From NCBI GenBank assembly GCA_028289195.1, contig JANQQR010000002.1, positions 310,001-374,000 of the forward strand: a stretch of DNA of 64,000 nucleotides, written 5' to 3'. This DNA comes from Phycisphaerales bacterium. Its GTDB lineage: Bacteria; Planctomycetota; Phycisphaerae; Phycisphaerales; UBA1924. The notes under the pieces were generated by a model, which worked only from the letters and a program-made list of their open reading frames with translations, ran no database searches and had not been told where the DNA came from. The position numbers and the translations under genes are program-made. Positions 54,004 to 63,337 of the stretch are shown here, piece after piece. Each line of letters starts with the position of its first letter. The stretch's first letter is position 1.

Positions 54004-54708
54004 TTAGGTCGGGACATCCGCCGTGACGGCGTGCCGAACGGCCGCCTCGGCGAGCAGTTCCACAGGATCGAACACCGGCAGCGGGCTCTTCTCGAGAGCG
54101 AGGAGGTGCGACGCTTCGGTGGTGCCGAGGATGAGTGCCTCGCACCCGCGATCGGCCAGATCCTGGATCGTGTCGACAACGAGCTCGCGGGACTCCGGGC
54201 GCACGCTGCCGTAGATCGCCTCGGAGAAGATGATCTTGTCGATCGCCTCCGTGCTCTCCTCCGGCGGCACCAGGAGGTGCATGCCGCGGAGCCCCAGGAC
54301 CGTCTGGTACGTGCTGCCGTAGGTGACGTACTTGGTGCCGATCAGGCCGACCTGGTGGCACTCCTGGGCCTGGATCGCGTCGGCGACGAGGTCGATCATG
54401 TTCAGCCACGGGATCGGCGAGCCCTGCTCTGCCATGGGCAGCGCGTGGTGGGCGACGTTGTCGGGGAGCACACAGAACTCGGCGCCCGCGTGGGCCAGGA
54501 CCTCGGCGCTGACGCGGAGCATGTCCGCGAGCTTGGTCCAGTTCCCCTCGTGGATGCAGTCGACATACGTCGAGAACGGCCGGTTGTGGAGCGTAATGAT
54601 CGGGCGCTGGGCCGGATCGTCGATCTCAGAAGCCCGCCTGCCGATCCTGCGATAGCAGAACGACGAGCCCTCGGGACTCACGGCGACAATGCCGATGTGC
54701 TTTGACAC
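54004..54708 (-). CDS. Aspartate/glutamate racemase-like protein with both catalytic Cys replaced
   Basis: The protein has 234 residues, from a GTG with AAGGAG 8 nt upstream. The fold motifs are FCVLPDNVAHHALP, where the racemase family has a C-N-T-x-H motif, and ALILGTTEASHLL, where it has G-C-T-E. In both places the Cys is absent (D and T). The rest (IGLIGTKYVTYGSTYQTVL, VDTIQDLADRGCE) fits the Asp/Glu racemase family well. It may be an isomerase with a different mechanism or an inactive binding protein. Confidence 0.75.
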   Translation of the reverse strand: MSKHIGIVAVSPEGSSFCYRRIGRRASEIDDPAQRPIITLHNRPFSTYVDCIHEGNWTKLADMLRVSAEVLAHAGAEFCVLPDNVAHHALPMAEQGSPIPWLNMIDLVADAIQAQECHQVGLIGTKYVTYGSTYQTVLGLRGMHLLVPPEESTEAIDKIIFSEAIYGSVRPESRELVVDTIQDLADRGCEALILGTTEASHLLALEKSPLPVFDPVELLAEAAVRHAVTADVPT

Positions 54709-54839
54709 GCAGCGCTCTCCTTGGCGCGTCCGCAGCGTTGACCGCCGCTCCGGATCGCATCGTGCGCCCGCTTCGCGGGACCGCCAAGATCCTAGCGGGC
54801 GGCAACGCTGCTCGGCAGGAGGCGCGATACCATGACCTC

Positions 54840-55343
54840 GTGAGCGCCGAAGCATCGAAGCCTGTGGTCGGAGATCCGTTCGCACTCTTGGGTGTCGACC
54901 GGTCTTTCGACGTGGATTCTGCGGCAATCAACGCGAATTGGCTCAGAATGATCGCTGATCTGCACCCGGATCGGAGCGCCGGTGACCCAGAGGCGGCCCA
55001 GGCGCTCGCGAAGCTCAACGAAGCGAAGACCGTCCTCCTTGATCCCGAGTCCCGCGCCGACGCACTGGTCGTGCTGCTGGGAGGACCCCGGCGAGACGAG
55101 CACAAGGAGCTTCCCGCGGGGTTCCTGATGGAGATGCTGGAGATCCGCGAGCAGGTGGAAGGCGCGGCGGCGTCGGGCGACGCCGGGGAGGTCGCATCGC
55201 TCCGGCAGTGGGCGGATGCCGAGCGCGATCGCATGCTCGCCGAGATAGCCGTGATGTTTCAGTCGGGGACCGCACTCGAAGACGTCCGGACCGCGCTCAA
55301 CGCGCTGCGGTACATCGAGCGGATGATCGAGCAGGTCGAGTAG
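54840..55343 (+). CDS. hscB: Fe-S cluster assembly J-domain co-chaperone HscB
   Basis: The protein has 167 residues, from GTG. The J-domain (DPFALLGVDRSFDVD..INANWLRMIADLHPDRSAGD) has the HPD motif, and the C-terminal helix bundle (LPAGFLMEMLEIREQVE) binds IscU. It brings Hsp70 HscA to the Fe-S scaffold; hscA and iscU are not in the window. TACCAT ends 6 nt before the GTG (54828-54833). Confidence 0.88.
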   Translation: MSAEASKPVVGDPFALLGVDRSFDVDSAAINANWLRMIADLHPDRSAGDPEAAQALAKLNEAKTVLLDPESRADALVVLLGGPRRDEHKELPAGFLMEMLEIREQVEGAAASGDAGEVASLRQWADAERDRMLAEIAVMFQSGTALEDVRTALNALRYIERMIEQVE

Positions 55344-55352
55344 CTTCCCGGA

Positions 55353-56285
55353 CTAGATCGCGTCGAGACCCAGGTCGAGACTGACCGCCTGGTGGGTCAT
55401 GGCCCCGACACTGATCCGGTCGATACCGGTGGCAGCGATCGCTCCGATGGTCTCGAGCGTCACGCCCCCGCTCGCTTCGAGCGAAATCGATGAGCCCGCC
55501 TCGTCGCGCATCCGCACCGCATCGCGGAGCATCGGCGGGGCCATGTTGTCGAGCAGAACGATGTTGATCGTGCCCGGGGCCAGCGTCAGGAGCGTGGCGA
55601 ACTGGTCGAGCGAATCGACCTCGACCTCGACGAATCGCAGCGGTCGATCGGCCCGGGCGCGCGCCGAGGCGTCGGCCACAGACTCTGCGAGATGCTCGGG
55701 CTCGACCTGTGCCAGGTGATTGTCCTTCAGCAGCACGGCATCACCGAGGTCCAGGCGGTGCAGGTGGCCTCCCCCGCAGCGGACCGCATACTTTTCCAGG
55801 CGCCGAAGCCCGGGAGTCGTCTTGCGCGTGTCCAGGACGTGCACGCCCGGTCGCCCCTCCCCGGCAGCGTCGACGAACCGTCGCGTCAGGGTCGCCACAC
55901 CGCTCAGGCGCGACACGAGATTCAGTAGGGTGCGCTCGAGGCGCAGGACCTCCTGAGCCGGGCCCTCGAGCGTGGCCAGCGTCTCGCCGGATGAGATCAC
56001 GGAGCCGTCGTCGACCCGCGTCTGACGGTGAACGCTGGGCGCGAACGAGTCGATGAGCATCGGCAGCGCGGCCAGGCCGGCGACTATCCCCGGCGATCGC
56101 CCGCGGAGCGCGACGCGCATCGTTTTGGTCGCCGGAGGCCACGCGATCGACGTGATGTCGCCGGCCCCGGCGTCTTCGTCGTGGGCGAGCGTGATCAGGC
56201 GTTCGATCAGGCCGCCCTCGCCCAACCGGACGAACAACTCGGAGAGTCCGAGCGCATTGAGGTCTTCGAGCGCCGCGCGGGTCAT
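55353..56285 (-). CDS. nadC: Nicotinate-nucleotide pyrophosphorylase (carboxylating)
   Basis: The protein has 310 residues. Motifs: DEDAGAGDITS, VLDTRKTTPGLRRLEKYAVRCGGGHLHR, LLKDNHL, and a C-terminal EASGGVTLETIGAIAATGIDRISVG. It makes nicotinate mononucleotide from quinolinate and PRPP in NAD synthesis. It overlaps the hldE stop by 4 nt. Confidence 0.95.
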   Translation of the reverse strand: MTRAALEDLNALGLSELFVRLGEGGLIERLITLAHDEDAGAGDITSIAWPPATKTMRVALRGRSPGIVAGLAALPMLIDSFAPSVHRQTRVDDGSVISSGETLATLEGPAQEVLRLERTLLNLVSRLSGVATLTRRFVDAAGEGRPGVHVLDTRKTTPGLRRLEKYAVRCGGGHLHRLDLGDAVLLKDNHLAQVEPEHLAESVADASARARADRPLRFVEVEVDSLDQFATLLTLAPGTINIVLLDNMAPPMLRDAVRMRDEAGSSISLEASGGVTLETIGAIAATGIDRISVGAMTHQAVSLDLGLDAI

Positions 56286-57763
56286 CGCAGATCGAGCTTG
56301 GCGATGGCCTCGGAAGTGGAGCGCCCCTCGAGCGCGTCGATGAGCTCCACCCGCCCGCCGTAGGACTGCACCAACTCGTGCCCAACGACCTGGTCCTTGG
56401 TGTAGTCCCCGCCTTTGACGAGCACCTCAGGCCGGATGGACTCCAGCAGAGACATCGGCGTGTCTTCGTCGAACACCACGACTGCGCCGACACTCTCGAG
56501 CTCGCTCATGACCGCCACTCGATCCGACTGCGAGTGAACCGGACGGCCCTCGCCCTTGAGGCGTGTGATCGATGCGTCGCTGTTGAGACCGACGATCAGG
56601 AAGTCGCCGCAAGCCTTGGCCTTCTGGAGCAAACGGATGTGGCCGGCGTGGAGGATGTCGAAACACCCGTTGGTGAACACGACCGTGCCCCCCTCACGCC
56701 TGATGGCTGCGGCTTCGATGAGCGCTTCATCGAGCGTGCGGAGCTTGCCGGCTTCGGTCCGCGACTCGGCGAGCACCTGCTGGTGCAGGCGCTCGATGGG
56801 GATCGGCCGGGCGCCGAACACCTCGACCTCCAGGCCGGCGGCCGTGTTCGCCAGGCGGACCGCGTCCGTCCACGCCATTCCCTGAGCCCGGCCCGCGACA
56901 AGGCCCGCAAGGACCATGTCGCCCGCGCCGGTCACGTCGTACACCTCTCGTGCCACCGTGGGGATCGCGTCCGCCTTGTCGTGCTCGTCGAGCAGAAGGG
57001 CGCCGTGCCGGTCGAGGGTGAGCACGATATTCGCCACACCGCTCCGTTCACGCAGCGCGCGTGCGAGGCCGGCGTTGATCTCGATCGAGGCGTCGGGGCA
57101 CGCGGGGAGGCCCGTGGCTTTCTCGGCTTCAGAGCGATTCGGTGTGATCGCCGTGCCGCCCGAGTAGATCGAGTAGTCGGCCGAGCCGGCGGGATCGACG
57201 ATCACTTCCTTGCCGGCCTCGCGGGCGATGGTGATCACCGCCTGGGCCAGCTCCCGGGTAACAACACCCTTGGCGTAGTCCTCGATCGCGACGACGTCGC
57301 ATTGGGGGATGGCCTCTTCGAGGAGCGAACTCACCAGGTTGACGATGTCGGTGGCGATCGGCTCGGTTGATTCGTGGTCCAACCGGAACATCTTCTGAGG
57401 GTGCCGATGCTGTGCGCGTCCGACGAGGCTTCGCTTGACCGTCGTCGGACGCGTCGAGTCGGTGACGATCCCGCTGGTGTTGACCCCGGCTCCCCGGAGG
57501 CACTGGCGAAGGATCTTCCCCTCGCCGTCGTCGCCGACGACTCCGAACGCCGCGACCTCCGCGCCGAGCGCGACGAGATTCATGCACACGTTCGCGGCGC
57601 CGCCCGGATTCTGATCCGTCTCGCGCAGATGCAGGACGGGAACCGGGGCGTCGGCGGTCAGACGCTCGGCGTCGCCCATGACGATCTGGTCGAGCATGAA
57701 GTCGCCGATGACCAGAACGCGAAAGGGCTTCCAGTTGCGGAGATGGTTCAGGAGTTCTGCCAA
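56282..57763 (-). CDS. hldE: Bifunctional heptose kinase/adenylyltransferase HldE
   Basis: The protein has 493 residues. The N-terminal PfkB-type kinase (VLVIGDFMLDQIVMG, NPGGAANVCMN, the anion hole DVTGAGDMVLAG) phosphorylates heptose 7-P. The C-terminal cytidylyltransferase-type domain (FTNGCFDILHAGHIRLL, VGLNSD) makes ADP-heptose. It supplies ADP-heptose for LPS core synthesis. The next gene upstream in the operon is lpxK. Confidence 0.95.
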   Translation of the reverse strand: MAELLNHLRNWKPFRVLVIGDFMLDQIVMGDAERLTADAPVPVLHLRETDQNPGGAANVCMNLVALGAEVAAFGVVGDDGEGKILRQCLRGAGVNTSGIVTDSTRPTTVKRSLVGRAQHRHPQKMFRLDHESTEPIATDIVNLVSSLLEEAIPQCDVVAIEDYAKGVVTRELAQAVITIAREAGKEVIVDPAGSADYSIYSGGTAITPNRSEAEKATGLPACPDASIEINAGLARALRERSGVANIVLTLDRHGALLLDEHDKADAIPTVAREVYDVTGAGDMVLAGLVAGRAQGMAWTDAVRLANTAAGLEVEVFGARPIPIERLHQQVLAESRTEAGKLRTLDEALIEAAAIRREGGTVVFTNGCFDILHAGHIRLLQKAKACGDFLIVGLNSDASITRLKGEGRPVHSQSDRVAVMSELESVGAVVVFDEDTPMSLLESIRPEVLVKGGDYTKDQVVGHELVQSYGGRVELIDALEGRSTSEAIAKLDLR

Positions 57764-57787
57764 GGGGGGAATAGTAGAGCGCCGGGA

Positions 57788-58804
57788 TCAGGCGGGCGAC
57801 GGCGCCCGGACCGCCCCGATGACCGATCGGTGTAACTCATTCTGACCCTCCCGGAAGCAGATCTCCAGCTTCGGTCGGAGCACGCGGATCCCCGGGTCGT
57901 CGATCGCTCTGATCTTGACCCAGTCTTTCTCGGAGGTCAGGAGCGTGGGGGCTTCCCCTCCGAGTGCGCGGGCCCGCGCCAGGTCCGCGGCGGTCCACGT
58001 GTGGTGGTCCGCGAGATCGAGAGTGCCGAGCACGTCCGCGCCGGCTCGGCGAGCGGCTTCGAGAAACGCTCCCGGATTCCCGATTCCCGCGCCGGCGACA
58101 ACCGGAGTGTCGCGAACCTCCGAAAGCGGGACCGACGAATCGCCATCTCGAAGCGCGGTCCATTCATGGAGCGATTCTGCGACGGCGAGTTCCGGGTGGA
58201 TCGCTCGGATCTGGCCGCCGAGGCCGGCGATCGATTGGTCGTCGGCGCATTCGCAGTGGGTGAGCACCGCGTGTGTCGCGCGGCTGAGCGACGAGACGGG
58301 TTCACGGAGCCAGCCCGCCGGGAGGCACCGGTCGGCGAACAGATCGCGGGTCGCATCGATCAGCACGATGTCGACGTCGCGCGCGATCCTGCGGTGCTGG
58401 AACCCGTCATCGAGGACGACCACGTCGACCGCGCCCGCGTCGAGCAGCGGTCGCAGCCCCGCGAGCCGGTCAGGCTGCGCGACGATCGGCACGCCGACGA
58501 ACCGCTGCGCGTACTCCGCCTGTTCGTCCGAGTGCTCGGCGCCCCGCTTCTTGTACCCCCTCATCGCGATGACGGGTCTGGCGCCCGCGTCGAGCAGCCA
58601 CTGCACGATGACCATCACGTGCGGCGTCTTGCCGGTTCCGCCGACCGAGAGATTGCCCACGCTGATGACCGGGACGCCGAGGCGCGTGACGCCCCGCCCG
58701 CGATCGAACGCGCGATTGCGACGGGCGACCTCGAGCCGGTACAGCGCCGACAGCGGCGCGCCGACGAGCGCCGGGGTCGGCCCGCGTGAGTCAGCCCGCG
58801 CCAT
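57788..58804 (-). CDS. lpxK: Tetraacyldisaccharide 4'-kinase
   Basis: The protein has 338 residues from MARADSRG; another ATG is 30 nt earlier. Motifs: VPVISVGNLSVGGTGKTPHV (P-loop), VVVLDDGFQHRRIARDVDIVLID, and TSEKDWVKI. It phosphorylates lipid A at the 4' position. The start overlaps the membrane-protein gene by 14 nt. Confidence 0.94.
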   Translation of the reverse strand: MARADSRGPTPALVGAPLSALYRLEVARRNRAFDRGRGVTRLGVPVISVGNLSVGGTGKTPHVMVIVQWLLDAGARPVIAMRGYKKRGAEHSDEQAEYAQRFVGVPIVAQPDRLAGLRPLLDAGAVDVVVLDDGFQHRRIARDVDIVLIDATRDLFADRCLPAGWLREPVSSLSRATHAVLTHCECADDQSIAGLGGQIRAIHPELAVAESLHEWTALRDGDSSVPLSEVRDTPVVAGAGIGNPGAFLEAARRAGADVLGTLDLADHHTWTAADLARARALGGEAPTLLTSEKDWVKIRAIDDPGIRVLRPKLEICFREGQNELHRSVIGAVRAPSPA

Positions 58805-59219
58805 TTCCAGGCTCGGGCTCTGTCGCGTCTGCATTCGCCCCGCCGGTGCGCTGACGCACAGACTCGTGGAGCGTTCGGCGCAGGTGCACGCGGAGTTCTC
58901 TCTGTGTGTTGACCGCGAGACGCATCGTGTTGACGGCGTCCGCCATCGCCAGCAGCACGCTCAGCGCCAGGAGGCCCCCGGCGAGCATCCAGACCATCGC
59001 CCACTCTCTCGGGCGCGTGCTGTGATCGATCACCGAGAAGCCGATCACGAAAAGCGGAGTGGCGAGCGCCATGATCGCCGAGTTCGCCAGGCGGATCCGC
59101 GTCCGGCTCGCCGGCTCGGTCGACCGGATCAGGATCGCTGTGTGCATCGAGATCGCCAGCAGCAGGCCGATCGCCAGCGAGCAGGTGATCCAGAGCGGGA
59201 TGATCGGGTCGGTCGTCAT
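58791..59219 (-). CDS. Small integral membrane protein
   Basis: The protein has 142 residues and three TM helices (about residues 8-30, 46-66, 73-96). The C-terminal 40 residues are basic then acidic. No known family. It lies between maf and lpxK within a minus-strand series of overlapping genes, so a role in the envelope is possible. Confidence 0.6.
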   Translation of the reverse strand: MTTDPIIPLWITCSLAIGLLLAISMHTAILIRSTEPASRTRIRLANSAIMALATPLFVIGFSVIDHSTRPREWAMVWMLAGGLLALSVLLAMADAVNTMRLAVNTQRELRVHLRRTLHESVRQRTGGANADATEPEPGNGAG

Positions 59220-59821
59220 CGATCGGCTCGGCAGTCCAGGTTCAGCATACGCGCCAGCACCGGCGTGAGAATCTCCATCGGCAGACCCATGATCGTTCCG
59301 GGGTCGCCCTCATATGTGATCGGCCACCCGGCCCCGATCCGTTCGACGAGGTTGTACGCGCCCGCCTTTCCCTGCCAGTCGCCGCTCTCGACGTACTCCT
59401 CGATCTTCTCGGGGCCGATCCGCCCGACACTCACCCTCGCGCTGTCGAGCAGCAGCACCCTCGCCTCGGCGATCCCGAGAATCGCAACGCCCGTCGCCAC
59501 AGTGTGCGAGCCGTCTTCCAGCGTTTCGATGATCGCTCTGGCGTGCGCGGCATCCCGCGGCTGGCCGATGACGCGTCCGCCCTTCACGACAACCGTGTCC
59601 GCCGCGAGAACGACCGGCTTTCCGGCATCCGTCAGCGCATCGAGCACCGCACGGCCCTTGAGGTATGCGAGCGCCGAGACCCAAACAAGGGGGCTCACCT
59701 GCGCCGGCTTGGCGAGTTCGGCGTCGTCGATCCGAGGCCGGACCACCTCTGGCTCGAATCCGCGCTCGCGGAGCAGGAGGCTTCGACGGGGGGACGAACT
59801 GGCGAGGATCAGGCGGCGCAC
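59216..59821 (-). CDS. maf: Maf-like nucleoside triphosphate pyrophosphatase
   Basis: The protein has 201 residues; the GTG overlaps the previous stop by 1 nt. Motifs: ILASSSPRRSLLLRERGF, VLAADTVVV, GKAGAYNLVERIG and the G-D-P-G-T-I-M-G-L-P end. It hydrolyses dTTP/UTP-type nucleotides, with a role in housecleaning. Confidence 0.94.
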   Translation of the reverse strand: MRRLILASSSPRRSLLLRERGFEPEVVRPRIDDAELAKPAQVSPLVWVSALAYLKGRAVLDALTDAGKPVVLAADTVVVKGGRVIGQPRDAAHARAIIETLEDGSHTVATGVAILGIAEARVLLLDSARVSVGRIGPEKIEEYVESGDWQGKAGAYNLVERIGAGWPITYEGDPGTIMGLPMEILTPVLARMLNLDCRADR

Positions 59822-60903
59822 TATCGCCAAAGGTCGGCTCGAGGCTTCGGTCCGCGTCGAGAAACGGTCGGTCGCTGGCGCAATCGCTCGACGGCCGCTT
59901 CGATGACCTGCTCCGATTCGATCAGGGCCATGGCCTCGGCGCCGAATCCGTCGTCCTTGTGCCGGTTCCGCTCCAGCTTGATCGGCGGCTGGATCACGTC
60001 CTCTTCGCGCTGGTAGGGGCCGACGAGGTCGATCCGAGTCGGCCCGAACAGCCCGATGAGGGGCTTGTCGAACCCGACGGCCATGTGCAGCGCGGCCGAG
60101 TCGTTCGCGACCACCAGCGAGGACGCCTCGATGTGCGCCAGCAGCGTGCCGACGCCACCGGAGCCGATCAGGTCGACCACGCGGGAGTCGGACTTGGCGA
60201 GCGCCTCGAGCGGCGCGCACTGCGCACGCTCGTTCGACGCGCCCGTGAACGCCACGGCTTCCGCGTCGGTCTGATCGAGGATCGCCGAAGCCAGCTCGGC
60301 GAATCTCTCGGCGGGCCATCGCTTGCCGGGCCAGCGGCTCGTGGGCGCCAGCAACGCAAATCGCTTGCCCCGGAGCCGAGGGTCGAGCGTGTCGCGCTGC
60401 GCCTGCGTCGTGAACAGGCGCATGTCCCGGGCGGGCTCGACACCTGCGGCCTCGATCAGACCGAGCATCCGATCCACAGTGTGCAGGTCAGCCGGGATGT
60501 CGAAGCGCTCGTTGCAGCCGAGCCACCCCAGTTCGCGGGCTCCCGAGAATCCGATCCGGCGCGGCGCCCGGGTCGCCCACGCGAAGAAGCCGCTCCGTCC
60601 AAGGCCCTGGCAGTCGAAAACCATGTCGTACCGCGCCCGCTTGAGGCCCTTGAGCAGAGAGTTGAGCTCCCGGCGAGCCTCCGCCCGGCGCAGACGCCCG
60701 ATCGCAACCCTCGAGCGCGGGAACAGAACCGTCCGGTCGATCGATGGGTGGCCCTCGATCGCCGGTTCGAACCCGGCCTGCACAAGCCAGTCGATGCGCG
60801 CCCGCGGGTACGCATTGCGCAGCGACGAGGCGACCGGCACGCTCCGGCACACATCTCCCAGGGCGCTGGGGCGGATGATCAGGATGGACTCGGGGTCGGT
60901 CAC
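59821..60903 (-). CDS. Glycosyltransferase family 9 heptosyltransferase-like protein
   Basis: The protein has 360 residues, from a GTG. The N-terminus ILIIRPSALGDVCRSVPV, the APTSRWPGKRWPAERFAEL segment, and the nucleotide-binding VANDSAALHMAVGFDKPLIGLFGPT are all typical of GT9 heptosyltransferases (WaaC/WaaF). It probably transfers heptose from ADP-heptose to lipid A/Kdo. It is the first gene of the operon with maf, lpxK, hldE and nadC. Confidence 0.9.
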   Translation of the reverse strand: MTDPESILIIRPSALGDVCRSVPVASSLRNAYPRARIDWLVQAGFEPAIEGHPSIDRTVLFPRSRVAIGRLRRAEARRELNSLLKGLKRARYDMVFDCQGLGRSGFFAWATRAPRRIGFSGARELGWLGCNERFDIPADLHTVDRMLGLIEAAGVEPARDMRLFTTQAQRDTLDPRLRGKRFALLAPTSRWPGKRWPAERFAELASAILDQTDAEAVAFTGASNERAQCAPLEALAKSDSRVVDLIGSGGVGTLLAHIEASSLVVANDSAALHMAVGFDKPLIGLFGPTRIDLVGPYQREEDVIQPPIKLERNRHKDDGFGAEAMALIESEQVIEAAVERLRQRPTVSRRGPKPRADLWR

Positions 60904-60947
60904 AGTCAGAGCGATCCTTCGCGTCTCGGCCTCCGTAGTATCCGCCG

Positions 60948-62447
60948 ATGTCGCCGCGCCTGCTCGGACTCATTGTTGGATGCCTAACGGGGCTCGTCCT
61001 CGCGGCTCCCTGCTCGGGGGAGGGTGGAATTCCCGCCGATGCCCTCGCCTGGTGGCGCCTGGCGCCGCCGGATTTCGATGCGTCCGAGCAGGGCCCCGGG
61101 CGTGCCGCCAACTCCGACGCCGCCCGGCAGGCGCTCCTGGCCACTCTCCGGGCCGCCGTTTCTTCGGGTCTGCTCGGCTCCGAGACACCGGCGCAGATCG
61201 GCGAGGGCCTGCTGGCCGCGGCAGAGATCGGGCCGCGCGGGCACACGCTGTGCCTGCTCGATCTTGAGGCCGCCCGCCGGGTCGACGGCACCGGCATGGT
61301 GCCCGACCTGCTGCAGATGGTCCTGGCGATCGATGGACCCGGTGATCACTCGCGATACGTGCGCACGATCGAGGCGATCGCCCTGAAGGGGGCCGCGTCG
61401 AAAGGGCTGGAGGACAGTGCCCAGGCCCGCCAGCGGGTCATCGATCTTCCTGGCGGGCGCCGGGGCGTCGGCCTGCGTTTCGAATCCTGGCCGGAGTGGC
61501 GCCAGCTGAGCTGGCACTCGGGGGAAGACGGCTTTGTCATCGGTCTTGGTCCGGAATCGCTCGAGCGTTGGTACACGGCAGGCGACGACGGCGACGCGCC
61601 GCGATGGGGCACGCATCGCGACGCGCGTGCGGAGATGACGACGAACCGGCGCGACCACGTGTTCCTGGAGGCCTACTGCGATCTCGACGGATTGCGCACG
61701 CGCTTCCCTTCCGCGTTCGCCTACGGGCGCACGCCCCGCCTGCTCAAGTCGCTCGGCCTGACTGGTTCACGCAGCCTCATGGTGCACGGTGTGCTGACAC
61801 GTGTCGCTGGAGATCGGCGCGTCATGGCGTGGTTCATCGCGACCGTCGAGCGCGAGGGCGGCGCCATCGAGTCGTTCCGTCTTGGGGAACGAAACTGGAA
61901 CGAGGAGCGCACGGGTCTGCCGATGCCCGCCGCGACGTTCGGGTTCTGCGCGCGGGCGAACTGGCGGACCGCGTTCGAGCTCGGCCTCAAGCTCCACGAG
62001 GCCACCATCCCCGATTCGCACCTTCCCCGGTTCCGCGATCGCCTGGCGCGGTGGCGCGAGCGCCACCAGGCGCACCTTGACGAGCTTCTTGACGGGCTTG
62101 ATCCATACATGGCGCTTGCCGACTACCCGCGCCCGCCGATTCCGGCGCCCGGCTTGTGCACGGTCTATGCGCGTGCGGACGACGGCATGTCGACAGCCCG
62201 GCTGCGTGCGCTCATGACCGAGGTGCTCCGAGCGTTCTCGGGCGCCGTCGGTCGAGACGACGCGGGCGTCTGGTCGCTGCGCGTCGATCCCGCGGGGATC
62301 ATCCGCATCCCAGCGTGGGGGGTTCTCCAGGGGCCGGGCGAACGCGCGATGGTGGTCGGAGGCTGGGGCCCGCCCGTGGTCAACACGAACGAGCGCTGGT
62401 TCGAGCAGCTCCGCACCGACGCGCTGGTCCCGAGCGCCGATCCGTGA
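60948..62447 (+). CDS. Secreted hypothetical protein
   Basis: The protein has 499 residues. Signal peptide to about residue 24 (LAAPCSGEGG). The rest is alpha/beta with no known motif, many Arg, Trp and Leu, and a WFIATVEREGGAIESF strand. TAGTAT ends exactly 6 nt before the ATG (60936-60941), and there is no Shine-Dalgarno. It is divergent from the heptosyltransferase operon. Confidence 0.65.
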   Translation: MSPRLLGLIVGCLTGLVLAAPCSGEGGIPADALAWWRLAPPDFDASEQGPGRAANSDAARQALLATLRAAVSSGLLGSETPAQIGEGLLAAAEIGPRGHTLCLLDLEAARRVDGTGMVPDLLQMVLAIDGPGDHSRYVRTIEAIALKGAASKGLEDSAQARQRVIDLPGGRRGVGLRFESWPEWRQLSWHSGEDGFVIGLGPESLERWYTAGDDGDAPRWGTHRDARAEMTTNRRDHVFLEAYCDLDGLRTRFPSAFAYGRTPRLLKSLGLTGSRSLMVHGVLTRVAGDRRVMAWFIATVEREGGAIESFRLGERNWNEERTGLPMPAATFGFCARANWRTAFELGLKLHEATIPDSHLPRFRDRLARWRERHQAHLDELLDGLDPYMALADYPRPPIPAPGLCTVYARADDGMSTARLRALMTEVLRAFSGAVGRDDAGVWSLRVDPAGIIRIPAWGVLQGPGERAMVVGGWGPPVVNTNERWFEQLRTDALVPSADP

Positions 62448-62456
62448 TCCGGCCGC

Positions 62457-63263
62457 TCAGCCCGGGTAGCAGCACGACGTTCGATCCGTCTCCCAGACCG
62501 TGATGTCGCGCAACCGCGCGCTGCCACCAGACTCAGATTGGATGACGGGAGCGAGGATCTCGTAGCAGACACGCGCGATGTTCTCGACCGAAGGGTTGAG
62601 CCCCTCGCCCGTCTTGAACTCCGACGTGTCGAGGTTCAGGTTCAGGTGATCGAAGTGGTCGATCACGTGTTCCGCGACCAGGCGTTCGAGAACCTGCAGG
62701 TTGAACGTCGGTGACGGCGAGTCGATCTCGACGGCGGGCTCCACCTGGTAGTTGTGACCGTGGTAGCACGGCAGATTGCACTTGCCGAACATCTCGCGGT
62801 TCTCTTCATCCGACAGCTGCGCCGAATGCAGGCGGTGCGCGGCAGCAAAGTCAAACCGCTGGCGGAGCACGAACGTGGTCTTGGAATCCCGGGTCATCTC
62901 GAGCCCATAGTAGGGGGCCAGGCGCCAGCGCAGGAGCACCAGGCGCCCGCCGAGTTCGCCATCCAGCGCTTCGAACAAGGAGGGCATCAGCGAGCCGGGA
63001 TCTTGCGTGGGATCGGTCGCGCACGCCGTGGCGATCAGGCGAACGGCGCTGGTCCGGGCGGCGCGGTCGATCTCCTGGATATTCATCAGGTAGCCCGTCA
63101 CCTTGTCGGGCTCGCCCGCGCAGGTGATGTCGAGCTCGTAGTGACGCCCGAGGCCCGCCATCGACGGACGCGCGGCGTAGCCGTTGTCTGTGTCCGGCGA
63201 GAGGGGGTCGCCCTCGCCACCGGGATTCACGCTGAACCGGACTGTTCGCTCGAGGCGGATCAC
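62457..63263 (-). CDS. 6-pyruvoyl tetrahydropterin synthase/QueD family protein with two tandem domains
   Basis: The protein has 268 residues. I chose the GTG at 63263 because the domain begins there (VIRLERTVRFSVNPGG) and TACACT ends 7 nt upstream (63271-63276). The C-terminal half has the Zn and active-site residues: FDFAAAHRLH, GKCN, HGHNY, and EN/FDHLNLNL. The N-terminal half is a second PTPS-like fold (GLGRHYELDITCAGEPD..GYLMNIQEID) with only one of the His pair. It may function in deazapurine or folate/pterin metabolism. Confidence 0.85.
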   Translation of the reverse strand: MIRLERTVRFSVNPGGEGDPLSPDTDNGYAARPSMAGLGRHYELDITCAGEPDKVTGYLMNIQEIDRAARTSAVRLIATACATDPTQDPGSLMPSLFEALDGELGGRLVLLRWRLAPYYGLEMTRDSKTTFVLRQRFDFAAAHRLHSAQLSDEENREMFGKCNLPCYHGHNYQVEPAVEIDSPSPTFNLQVLERLVAEHVIDHFDHLNLNLDTSEFKTGEGLNPSVENIARVCYEILAPVIQSESGGSARLRDITVWETDRTSCCYPG

Positions 63264-63337
63264 GGGGCTGAGTGTAGGGCCCCCGGACGCCGGGTCGCGT
63301 ACCATCCCGCCCGTGGGGACAGCCAAGGAGACGAGCG

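Noticed and set aside
54831..54842. ATG-ACC-TCG-TGA mini-ORF before hscB
   Set aside because: Its ATG overlaps a TACCAT -10-like box, and it is only 3 codons. The hscB start is taken to be the GTG.
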